Assembly (NCBI GenBank): GCA_902622795.1
Contig: CACNRD010000002.1
Location: forward strand, 1 to 64,000
Direction of reading: 5' to 3'
DNA length: 64,000 nucleotides
DNA from: an uncultured Pelagibacteraceae bacterium
GTDB lineage: Bacteria > Pseudomonadota > Alphaproteobacteria > Pelagibacterales > Pelagibacteraceae
Below the pieces are notes generated by a model that made no database searches, had not been told where the DNA came from, and saw only the letters and a program-made list of their open reading frames with translations. Positions 24,780 through 33,016 of this stretch are shown in pieces (position 1 is the first letter of the stretch; each line of letters opens with the position of its first letter). A program made the position numbers and the translations under genes.

Positions 24780-26384
24780 ATGATTTGCGAAAATATAATA
24801 ATTGGCTCTGGACCAACATCAGCTACAATTGCTGATAAACTTTTAAAACTTAATAAAAAAGTAACAATTATTGATATTGGAAATACTATAGAAAAAAAAA
24901 ATTTAGAAATTAAAAATGAGTATCTTCATACAAAAAATAAAAAAGAATTTTTAAATTCTATAAGAAAAAATAAAATCTTAAATAAATATAAAAACCCACA
25001 TCTTAAATTTCCTTTTGGGTCAGAATTTGTTTTTCAAAAAAATAATTATGAAAATTTTTTTGGACCTAAAAATTTAGATTATATTCTTTCAAATGCATAT
25101 GGAGGATTATCTAATATTTGGGGAACAATGGTATCTCCCTTTTTTCATAAAGATATCGAAAATTGGGACATTGGATTTAAAGATTTTTATAAAAGTAAAT
25201 CAGATACAGAAAATATTATTCCCATATCAAGTAGCAAGGATAATTTGGAAGATTTTTTTGGAATAAATTTTGGTAAAGATCACAAATTTAAACTATCAAA
25301 CCCTGCAAAAACTTTTTTTGAAAATATGACTAAAAAAAAAGATTTTTTAAACAATAATGGTTTATTTTTTGGAAGAAGCAAGGTTGCCGTAGGAAATTAT
25401 TATTCAAACAATAATGTGGAATGTCAAGAGTGTGGATTATGTCATTATGGTTGCCCCTATGACTGTATGTTTAATTCATCACAATTGTTTGATATTATTA
25501 AATCAAATAAAAACTTCTTGTACTTAAACAATAAATTTGCGAGTAAAATTATTAAAAAAGATTCACTCAATTTAGTTGAGTGCATAGACACAATAACAAA
25601 AGAACAAACAATTTTTTCTTCAAAAAATATATTTATCTGTTGTGGACCTATATCAACTGCAGCTTTACTATTTAGAAGTAATTTAGTTAAGGCTAATAAA
25701 GTAACATTCAAAGAGTCACAAAGATTTTTCTTACCAATTTTTAATAAAAATCATATTAAAAATAGCACATCACAAGACAAAAACGTTCTATCAGAACTTT
25801 ACTTAGAAATTTACGATAAAAAGTTATTATCTAAAAGTGTTCATTTACAATATTATTCATTTGTTGATATTTTTTTAAAACCTTTAGAAAAATTTTTTGG
25901 AAAATATGTTTATCTATTTCCAAAATTTTTCCCTTTTATATTTGGAAGAGTAAATCTATTAATTGGTTATTTACACTCTGATTATTCTAACAAAATAATT
26001 ATGACTTCATTGCCCAATCAAGAGTCTGGAAAATATCAGTATTCATTATCTTTTGAGAAAAATGAATTAGTTAATGATGCAGTAAATAAAATCACTTCAC
26101 ATCTTAAAGAAAATCTTAAAGAAGATTTTTATATATTTAATAATTTAACCAATATAAATTTAACAGGCGCCAGTTATCATTATGGCTCAAGTTTTCCAAT
26201 GAGTAATTCTTCCGACTCTTTCAAAGATCACACAAATTTAGATGGAGAATTAAATAATAACGAAAATATTTATTTATTAGACGCTTCTATATTGCCAGAT
26301 ATGCCAGGTCATCCCACAACTTTTAATGTTTGTGTTAATGCTGCAAGAATCATTAATGATCTAAACGAAAAAGGAAAAATTTGA
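24780..26384 (+). CDS. GMC-type FAD oxidoreductase with ferredoxin-like cysteine motif
   Basis: A 534-residue flavoprotein. The N-terminal FAD-binding motif is IIIGSGPTSATIADKL, a YGGLSNIWGTMVSPF block follows, and the C-terminal signature is DASILPDMPGHPTTFNVCVNAARI, as in GMC oxidoreductases. At residues 215-229 there is Cys-x2-Cys-x2-Cys-x3-Cys-Pro plus a further Cys, the spacing of a [4Fe-4S] site. It probably oxidises a sugar or alcohol group on a glycan precursor. A cytoplasmic location is likely because no signal peptide is seen. It overlaps the following SDR gene by 4 bases (TTG start there), so the pair is translationally coupled. Confidence 0.75.
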   Translation: MICENIIIGSGPTSATIADKLLKLNKKVTIIDIGNTIEKKNLEIKNEYLHTKNKKEFLNSIRKNKILNKYKNPHLKFPFGSEFVFQKNNYENFFGPKNLDYILSNAYGGLSNIWGTMVSPFFHKDIENWDIGFKDFYKSKSDTENIIPISSSKDNLEDFFGINFGKDHKFKLSNPAKTFFENMTKKKDFLNNNGLFFGRSKVAVGNYYSNNNVECQECGLCHYGCPYDCMFNSSQLFDIIKSNKNFLYLNNKFASKIIKKDSLNLVECIDTITKEQTIFSSKNIFICCGPISTAALLFRSNLVKANKVTFKESQRFFLPIFNKNHIKNSTSQDKNVLSELYLEIYDKKLLSKSVHLQYYSFVDIFLKPLEKFFGKYVYLFPKFFPFIFGRVNLLIGYLHSDYSNKIIMTSLPNQESGKYQYSLSFEKNELVNDAVNKITSHLKENLKEDFYIFNNLTNINLTGASYHYGSSFPMSNSSDSFKDHTNLDGELNNNENIYLLDASILPDMPGHPTTFNVCVNAARIINDLNEKGKI

Positions 26385-27250
26385 TTAAAAATATTTTATT
26401 AGTTGGTCATAAATCCTTTTTAGGTAAAAAAATTAAAGAGTTAGGACAAAAAAATAATTATTTAAACATGTTCTTTTTAGAGAGTTATTTTAATGAAGAT
26501 GATATTTATTCATTGAGTAAAAAAAATTTTTATGAAAAATATTTTTCAAAATATCCAAAAATAGATGTAATTATTTCTTGTCTTCACATACACAAAGACA
26601 AATTTAAAGATGAACTTTTACTCAATACTAAAGTTTATGAAAATATGCTATTCTTTGCAAAAATACAAAATATTAATAAATTTATTTATTTATCCTCTAT
26701 AAATGCTTCTGAAAATGAGTCTCTCTCTTATGCACATGTAAAATATAGGGTCGAATGTTTATTTAATAATTTTAATAATTTTATTATTGTTAGACCGTCA
26801 ACAATTATTTCAATAGACTCTCAAAAAAATCTCAGTGGTGGAAGAGATGGAAACAGCTTTAGTTTGTTTGAAAAAATTTTTAATTACAATCTACCTATTC
26901 CAATAATAGGAGATGGGAAGTACTTATTTACTTATTGTTTTATAGAAGATATTACAAATTTTATATTTTTATTAGTGAAAGAAGATATTTTATTAAACAA
27001 GAAGGTAAATTTTTTTTCTGGAGAGTTGATGAATTTTAATACTTTTATTGATTATATCGGCAAGATAAAAAATAAAAACTTGTTTAAAATACATTTGCCA
27101 CTTTTTTTTATTAACCTTTTGTGTAAATTTAAAATATTTAATAAAAAAAATATTGATAATTTGCTTAATCAAGAAATTTACTATAATTACAATAATTTAA
27201 TTAAAGAAAAAATTAAGATTAATCAATTATCGTCATTAATAAAGAGATAA
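26381..27250 (+). CDS. NAD-dependent sugar reductase/epimerase (SDR)
   Basis: A 289-residue extended SDR with an atypical nucleotide-binding start (ILLVGHKSFLGKKIKEL). The catalytic segments are FIYLSSINASENES and YAHVKYRVECLF (Tyr-x3-Lys), and VRPSTII and GDGKYLFTYCFIEDI follow. The start is TTG at 26381, overlapping the stop of the GMC gene; no ATG fits better. Its stop overlaps the start of the WecB-type gene by one base. The pairing with the oxidoreductase suggests the two act in sequence on one sugar (oxidation then stereospecific reduction), which is inference. Confidence 0.7.
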   Translation: MIKNILLVGHKSFLGKKIKELGQKNNYLNMFFLESYFNEDDIYSLSKKNFYEKYFSKYPKIDVIISCLHIHKDKFKDELLLNTKVYENMLFFAKIQNINKFIYLSSINASENESLSYAHVKYRVECLFNNFNNFIIVRPSTIISIDSQKNLSGGRDGNSFSLFEKIFNYNLPIPIIGDGKYLFTYCFIEDITNFIFLLVKEDILLNKKVNFFSGELMNFNTFIDYIGKIKNKNLFKIHLPLFFINLLCKFKIFNKKNIDNLLNQEIYYNYNNLIKEKIKINQLSSLIKR

Positions 27251-28332
27251 TGAAAATTGTAACAATTGTTGGAACAAGACCAGAGTTTATAAGACTTTCT
27301 AGAATATTACCATTGTTAGATAAATATTCAGATCACACAATTATTCATACTGGTCAAAATTATGATTACAACTTAGATAAAATTTTTTTTAAAAATTTCA
27401 AAATAAGAAAACCTGATTATTTCTTAAATGCTAAAAAAAGTTTTGGGAATCAAGTATCTATTATATTTAAGAAATTAGAAAAAATATTAATAGATTTAGA
27501 GCCAGATCGGTTTTTAGTATTAGGGGATACTAATAGTAGTTTAGGGGCAATTATTGCAAAAAGATTAGGTATTCCTGTTTTTCACATGGAGGCAGGAAAC
27601 AGACAGTACAATGATATAGTGCCTGAAGAGGTAAATAGAAGATTAATAGATCATTCAAGTGATGTATTGTTGCCATATACTCAAAGAAGTTGTGAAAATT
27701 TGATTAGAGAAGGTATAGAGCGTAAAAGAATTTATGTAACTGGAAATCCTATTTTTGAGGTAATGAAATTTTATGAAAAAGAGATAAATTCATCAAAAAT
27801 TTTAAAAAAACTTAAAGTTTCTAAGGAAAACTTTTTTCTTCTTACCTCCCATCGTCAAGAAAATGTTGATAATTATATAAAATTAAAATCAATAATTGAA
27901 TTATTAAACGAACTAATTTCTATTAAAAAAATTCCAATCATATGGCCAATACACCCAAGATCCAAAATAAGAATTAAAAAAATGAAATTAAAATTAAATA
28001 AAAATATAAAATTAATTTCCCCTGTAAATTTTTTTGATTTTTCATATTTGGAAATTAATTGTTATTGTATAATCACAGATAGCGGTACAGTTCAGGAAGA
28101 GGCTTCAATTTTAAAAAAACCTAATTTAATTATTAGAGACACTACTGAAAGGCCAGAAACAATAGAAGCTGGATCTTCAATTCTTGTAGGTAGTTCAAAA
28201 AAAAATATAAAAAAACAAATCAAAATCGCTACAGAGTTAAGTGGATCAGAAGAAGATGTCAGAGAGTATATTACTCCAAATGTATCTAAAAAAATAATCA
28301 AAATTCTATTTTCAAAATATGATTTTGACTAA
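27250..28332 (+). CDS. wecB: UDP-HexNAc 2-epimerase, WecB/FnlC/WbpI group
   Basis: A 360-residue non-hydrolysing UDP-N-acetylhexosamine 2-epimerase. VGTRPEFIRLSRILPLLD is at the N terminus, then HTGQNYDYNLDKIFF, LVLGDTNSSLGAIIAKR, FHMEAGNRQYNDIVPEEVNRR, LTSHRQENVD and a C-terminal ITDSGTVQEEAS. The MEAGNR and RKPDYFL wording looks closer to FnlC/WbpI-type members (FucNAc or diacetamido-uronic acid pathways) than to classical WecB (MEAGLR). With a sugar dehydrogenase, aminotransferase and acetyltransferase in the island, a ManNAc3NAcA-like or FucNAc-like sugar is plausible. Confidence 0.88.
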   Translation: MKIVTIVGTRPEFIRLSRILPLLDKYSDHTIIHTGQNYDYNLDKIFFKNFKIRKPDYFLNAKKSFGNQVSIIFKKLEKILIDLEPDRFLVLGDTNSSLGAIIAKRLGIPVFHMEAGNRQYNDIVPEEVNRRLIDHSSDVLLPYTQRSCENLIREGIERKRIYVTGNPIFEVMKFYEKEINSSKILKKLKVSKENFFLLTSHRQENVDNYIKLKSIIELLNELISIKKIPIIWPIHPRSKIRIKKMKLKLNKNIKLISPVNFFDFSYLEINCYCIITDSGTVQEEASILKKPNLIIRDTTERPETIEAGSSILVGSSKKNIKKQIKIATELSGSEEDVREYITPNVSKKIIKILFSKYDFD

Positions 28333-29614
28333 AGAAAAATTAAATATAACTTCAATACAATTAGTTTTAGTTTGTCTAATACCTTTATGTTTAATTTTTA
28401 GCAGATTTTTAGCAGATTTTTTTTTGGTTTTAATATGTATATTGTTTTTGTCTCAATCTTTTTTAGATAAAAAAAATCACTTTAATAATTTTTTTTTTAA
28501 GTTTTTTTTTATTTTTTGGATTATTATTGTTTGTAGATCTATCTTTTCAGAAGATTTGTATTTTTCTTTAAAATCTTCTTTGCCCTACATAAGATTTGGA
28601 GTATTTTCAGTAGCCATTTGGTACTTATTTAGTAATAATAAAAAATACACTTACTACTTCTTTTTGGCTTTAAGTTTTTGTTTAATATCACTGATTTTGG
28701 ACGGATATATTCAATATTTTTTCAAAAAAAATATACTTAATTATCCAATTACCATATTTTATAATGGGAATGTTAGGCTAAGTGGGTTTTTTAAAGACGA
28801 ACTAATTTTAGGTAGTTTTATTTCAAGAATTTTTCCACTTTATTTAGGTGTATATTTTTACAGTCTGCATAATAAATTTATCAAAAATAATGATTTTTTT
28901 ATATTTATACTTCTTTCGTTAGCTATCATTTTAGTTTTATTATCAGGTGAAAGAGTTGCATTATTTTTTATGTCAATCTCTTTTTTGTTAGGTTTATTTT
29001 TCCTTCAATTACCAATAAAAAAATTTTTAAATAAAATTATAATTGGATTTTTAATTTTATTTTCAGTTATTTTTTTTAACAAAGATGTAAAAAATAGATT
29101 AATTGAAACTACACTTTATCAGGTTGGTATCACACAAAACAAACTTGAAAAAACAGGAGATGGAGAAAAATATCTATTCAGTATTCACCATCATAATCAC
29201 ATAATTGCTTCATATAAAATTTTCAAGGAAAATATCATTTTTGGTTCTGGAGTAAAAATGTTCAGAGTTATTTGTGATAAAAGATATAATGTTAATGTTT
29301 TTACATGTTCAACTCATCCTCATAATACTATAATGCAGTTTTTATCTGAAACTGGAATTATTGGAATAATCTTTTATTTTGCAAGTCTTCTTTATATCTT
29401 AAAATTCTTTTTCATAAATTTAAAAATAGGAGTTGGAAATTTATATAACAACCTTATTAAATCAAAATTATTTTTTTTAGTAGCGCTAATTATATCGTTA
29501 ATGCCTTTTTTACCTGCAGGAAATTTTTTTAATAATTGGATTTCTATTTTAAACTTTTTTCCAGTAGGATTTTATTTAATGACAAATTTAGATTTTTACA
29601 AAAATGAATATTAG
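28319..29614 (+). CDS. O-antigen ligase/polymerase family membrane protein
   Basis: A 431-residue polytopic protein of the Wzy/WaaL superfamily. About ten hydrophobic segments flank a periplasmic loop with HHHNHIIASYKIFKENIIFGSGVKMFRVIC and CSTHPHNTIMQFLSETGIIG. The latter (SxHPHNxxMQxLxExGxxG) is the classic O-antigen ligase/polymerase consensus. It either joins the finished glycan to lipid A core or polymerises repeat units at the periplasmic face. It overlaps the epimerase gene by 14 bases and the WecA-type gene by 11. A second protein of this broad class lies at the left edge of the window, so one may be polymerase and the other ligase. Confidence 0.85.
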   Translation: MILTKEKLNITSIQLVLVCLIPLCLIFSRFLADFFLVLICILFLSQSFLDKKNHFNNFFFKFFFIFWIIIVCRSIFSEDLYFSLKSSLPYIRFGVFSVAIWYLFSNNKKYTYYFFLALSFCLISLILDGYIQYFFKKNILNYPITIFYNGNVRLSGFFKDELILGSFISRIFPLYLGVYFYSLHNKFIKNNDFFIFILLSLAIILVLLSGERVALFFMSISFLLGLFFLQLPIKKFLNKIIIGFLILFSVIFFNKDVKNRLIETTLYQVGITQNKLEKTGDGEKYLFSIHHHNHIIASYKIFKENIIFGSGVKMFRVICDKRYNVNVFTCSTHPHNTIMQFLSETGIIGIIFYFASLLYILKFFFINLKIGVGNLYNNLIKSKLFFLVALIISLMPFLPAGNFFNNWISILNFFPVGFYLMTNLDFYKNEY

Positions 29615-30599
29615 TTTACCATTCTTAACAACGGTAATAATCTTAAATTTGTTATTTATTTTGACTTACGCTAAAATTTCAAGAGTATTAAATTTATACG
29701 ATATACCGGATTTTTCTAGAAAAATTCATAAACAAAAAATTGCAGCATCTGGTGGAATTTTATTTTATTTTATATTTATTTTATACAATATTGACATATT
29801 TAGTTTTAATGAAAACATTTTTACATTTAGAGAAAATATTTCTTTAATTATTATTTCAAGTATCTTCTTTTTTATGGGAATTATTGATGATAAATTTGTT
29901 CTAGGTTCAAACACAAAATTATACTTAATGATTTTGTTTAGCTTTTGTTTGGTTTTATTAAATACAAATTTTTCAATTAAGTACCTTAATTTTAGTTTTA
30001 CTGAGAAACAAATCGTTTTAGGTGAATTTTCAATATTATTTACAGTTATATGTATACTTTGTTTTGTAAATGCCTGCAATATGTTTGATGGGATAGATCT
30101 TCAATTTGGAATATATCTTATTATTCTATCTACAATTTTTATTTACAAGGGCTTCATGATAAACTTTCAATATGCAATAATACTAACTTCAATATTTTTT
30201 TTAATTAATAATTATCGAAGAAAAATATTTATTGGAAATAATGGCACATTATTTTTATCAATACTTCTATCAGTATTTTTTATTGGATCATATTCCAAAG
30301 AAGAATTATTTTTTGTTGATGAAATCTTCTTATGTATGGCAATTCCAGGATATGATTTAATCAGAGTTTCATTGAGCAGACTTTCAAAAGGAAAACATAT
30401 GTTTAGCCCAGATAATGAGCATATTCAACACTATTTAATTTACAAATTAGGAGCAGTAAAATCTAATGTGTTAATTCAATCTTCTATTTTTATTCCAATA
30501 ATAACTTTCTATATCTATGAAAGTTTTTTTATATCTTTATTGTTATCTTTATTTTGTTATTTATCATTATATTTATATGGGAAAAAGATAGAAAAATAA
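29604..30599 (+). CDS. wecA: WecA/MraY-type polyprenyl-phosphate sugar-1-phosphate transferase
   Basis: A 331-residue membrane transferase with about ten hydrophobic segments. Active-site blocks are FMGIIDDKFVLG (the DD motif), NACNMFDGIDLQFG (NxxNxxDGxD) and the cytoplasmic loop SPDNEHIQHYLIYKLG, the equivalent of the HIHH loop. It starts lipid-linked glycan synthesis by moving a sugar-1-phosphate from a UDP-sugar to undecaprenyl phosphate. No D-Ala-peptide-type MraY context is nearby, so a surface-glycan role is more likely. Last gene of the + block 24780-30599. Confidence 0.88.
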   Translation: MNISLPFLTTVIILNLLFILTYAKISRVLNLYDIPDFSRKIHKQKIAASGGILFYFIFILYNIDIFSFNENIFTFRENISLIIISSIFFFMGIIDDKFVLGSNTKLYLMILFSFCLVLLNTNFSIKYLNFSFTEKQIVLGEFSILFTVICILCFVNACNMFDGIDLQFGIYLIILSTIFIYKGFMINFQYAIILTSIFFLINNYRRKIFIGNNGTLFLSILLSVFFIGSYSKEELFFVDEIFLCMAIPGYDLIRVSLSRLSKGKHMFSPDNEHIQHYLIYKLGAVKSNVLIQSSIFIPIITFYIYESFFISLLLSLFCYLSLYLYGKKIEK

Positions 30600-30633
30600 A
30601 TTTATTTTAAATTTTTAAAAATAATTAATATTT

Positions 30634-32310
30634 TTAATTTTCTGTTGAAAAAATTTTATAATTAAATTTTGTTATCTCTCTGCTAATTTTAAGATCTCTA
30701 AATGAAGTACATGGCGATTTACTATACATACATAATGTGTAAGGGTATGCTGTATAATAAATAGTAGTATTATTTTTCATAACAGGTAAATTTTGATTCT
30801 TTTTATTATATTTTGTAAATGAATTTTTCTTTGGCCATGGATAATCTTGGTATTTTAAATCGTAATTGTTTATAATTCTATTTGAGTTCTTTGTTAAAAT
30901 AAAAATTGTTAAAATAATCAAAACAGAATTTATTAATTTCTTTGAAATATTAAGAAAATTTTCATCATTTAGAAAAATCAATCCATTAATTATAAAAAAA
31001 GTTCCAATATAAGCAGCTCCGTACCTATACGTAGGAAATTTAAAAAACCAAATAACAATAAACAATAAATTAAATAACAAAATTAAATATATTGATCTAT
31101 TTAATTTTTTTGTTTTTTTTATTTTTTTATTTATTAAAAACCAGACAAAAAAGGTAATTATAATCAAAATTAGTGGAAGTATTTTTTTCATTACAACTTT
31201 AAAATGATTTTTATACCATCCTTCTATCCACTTATAATCACTTAAATGATCAATGTAATTTCTACTTTTATCTAACCTATCTGGAAATGCTTTAGCCCAC
31301 GCTTCACTTGAAATACTCACTCTTTCTGCACTTGAAAATGAGTTTTTTGGGGACCATTTTAGTGTCTCAAGACATGTAAAATTAATGGGGTATAGAATAC
31401 ATGATGTAGCCAAAATATTTTTTAATAACCACAAACATAAAAAGAATGCTGCAAATATATTTGATTTACTAAAGATTTTAATTTTTTTGTAATTAGAAAC
31501 AATTAAAAATAAGGGTAAAAAAACAATTAAAGCATAAAATTGTTTTATTGAAAATGTATATAAACAATATATCGATAGTATATTAAAATTTATTTGTTTA
31601 TTAGTTTCTTCTAAGTAAAATTTCAAAAAATAGCAAGTTGCAATTAAATAAAACATATGTGCTGGATCATCGTTTCCAAAACCACTATATCTATTCATTG
31701 AAGTTAAAATAAAAATTAGCGAAAATAATGAAAAAAGTTTTATAACTAAGATTTTATTATTTAAAAATTCTTTATAAAAATAGACAATGACAGTTCCAAA
31801 AATTATTGTAAGTGGAATTAAAATACCATTATCTCCAAAAATTATATTATTAAAAATTGAAAAAAAATATTGAAGAGAGGAAATATGACCAAATCTAAAA
31901 TGTAAATTGACCGAACCTATTAATATTTTTTCTTCATTCAAAATACTTATATAAGGTAGATGATATAACCCAGCATCTGGTCTATTTGAATGATCTAATA
32001 GAAAAGTAAAAAAACCAATAAAACTAACAATTATAATAACTTTTGTAACTTCATAAAAATTGATATTTTTTTTCATCAAAAACAAAAGTATATAACCAGC
32101 AAAAAATAAAATTGTGTTTAGATAGATGTTTAAACTTAAAACAAAATTTAATAATAAAGAAAAAAAAGTTAAAAAAATTATTCCAATTAATATAATTTCT
32201 GCAGTATTATCGCTTTTAAGTTTAAATAGTAATTTATTTGATGCAAAACCATATGCGAAAATGCAGTAAGAGGTTAAAAAGCAAAATAAATATATCTTAA
32301 TGAATTCCAT
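30634..32310 (-). CDS. Large polytopic membrane protein, GT-C-like, unknown function
   Basis: A 558-residue protein with about eleven or more hydrophobic segments. The first large periplasmic loop contains DHSNRPDAGLYHLPYISILN and GSVNLHFRFGHISSLQYFF, an acidic/aromatic pattern reminiscent of GT-C transferases. A soluble C-terminal tail contains a CMYSKSPC pair. I do not recognise a named family with confidence. Its start lies inside the first codons of the divergently transcribed GT2 gene (11-base overlap), so the two share a very compressed control region. It may accept polyprenyl-phosphate sugar made by that GT2 enzyme. Confidence 0.55.
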   Translation of the reverse strand: MEFIKIYLFCFLTSYCIFAYGFASNKLLFKLKSDNTAEIILIGIIFLTFFSLLLNFVLSLNIYLNTILFFAGYILLFLMKKNINFYEVTKVIIIVSFIGFFTFLLDHSNRPDAGLYHLPYISILNEEKILIGSVNLHFRFGHISSLQYFFSIFNNIIFGDNGILIPLTIIFGTVIVYFYKEFLNNKILVIKLFSLFSLIFILTSMNRYSGFGNDDPAHMFYLIATCYFLKFYLEETNKQINFNILSIYCLYTFSIKQFYALIVFLPLFLIVSNYKKIKIFSKSNIFAAFFLCLWLLKNILATSCILYPINFTCLETLKWSPKNSFSSAERVSISSEAWAKAFPDRLDKSRNYIDHLSDYKWIEGWYKNHFKVVMKKILPLILIIITFFVWFLINKKIKKTKKLNRSIYLILLFNLLFIVIWFFKFPTYRYGAAYIGTFFIINGLIFLNDENFLNISKKLINSVLIILTIFILTKNSNRIINNYDLKYQDYPWPKKNSFTKYNKKNQNLPVMKNNTTIYYTAYPYTLCMYSKSPCTSFRDLKISREITKFNYKIFSTEN

Positions 32311-33016
32311 TTTAAAAAAAAAGCTAAGTGTAATAATACCTTGTTATAACGAGAATACTACAATTATAAAAATAATAAAAAGAGTAATTGGAACTAAACT
32401 AAACATTGAAATAATTTTGGTAGATGATTTTTCTACAGATGGAAGTAGACAAAAAATAAAAAAATTTAAAAGCAAGTTAATTAAAAAAAAAATTTATCAT
32501 CATAAAAACATGGGTAAAGGAGCATGTATAAAATCTGCTCTTAAGTATATAGATAGTGAAATTACGATTATTCAGGACGCTGATCTAGAATATAATCCAA
32601 AAGATTATAAAAAATTAATTAAATTATTTTCTGACAAAAATATTAAAGTAGTTTATGGATCTAGAGTGTTAAATAAAAAAAGGTATTCAATTAAAAAAAA
32701 TATATTTGTAAATTTTAGAGTTTTTTCAAACCATGTGTTATCAACCATATCTAATTTAATAAATAAACAATCATTAACAGATGCGCATACTTGTTATAAA
32801 GTTTTTAGAACTAATTTACTAAAAAAAATTAAACCAATAGAAAATGATTTTGCTTTCTGTCCTGAAGTTACAACAAAAATATCAAATATGAATATAGAAA
32901 TACAAGAAGTTCCAATCTCTTATAAAGGCAGAGGTTATGATGAGGGAAAAAAAATTGGTATTTATGATGCTTTAAGAGTTTTAATAGTTATATTTAAATA
33001 TAAAGCTTTTATATGA
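32300..33016 (+). CDS. GT2 glycosyltransferase, polyprenyl-phosphate sugar synthase-like
   Basis: A 238-residue enzyme with KLSVIIPCYNENTTIIKIIKR at the N terminus, ILVDDFSTDGS and NMGKGACIKSALKY. IQDADLEYNPKDYKKL is the DxD metal/nucleotide site, then YGSR and DAHTCYKVFRTNLL. This is the DPM1/ArnC-like soluble subgroup. It probably forms a polyprenyl-phosphate hexose for one of the GT-C-like proteins. No later ATG precedes the conserved VIIPCYNE, which supports the start at 32300 even though it overlaps the opposite gene. It overlaps the GalE-like gene by 4 bases. Confidence 0.85.
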   Translation: MNSILKKKLSVIIPCYNENTTIIKIIKRVIGTKLNIEIILVDDFSTDGSRQKIKKFKSKLIKKKIYHHKNMGKGACIKSALKYIDSEITIIQDADLEYNPKDYKKLIKLFSDKNIKVVYGSRVLNKKRYSIKKNIFVNFRVFSNHVLSTISNLINKQSLTDAHTCYKVFRTNLLKKIKPIENDFAFCPEVTTKISNMNIEIQEVPISYKGRGYDEGKKIGIYDALRVLIVIFKYKAFI

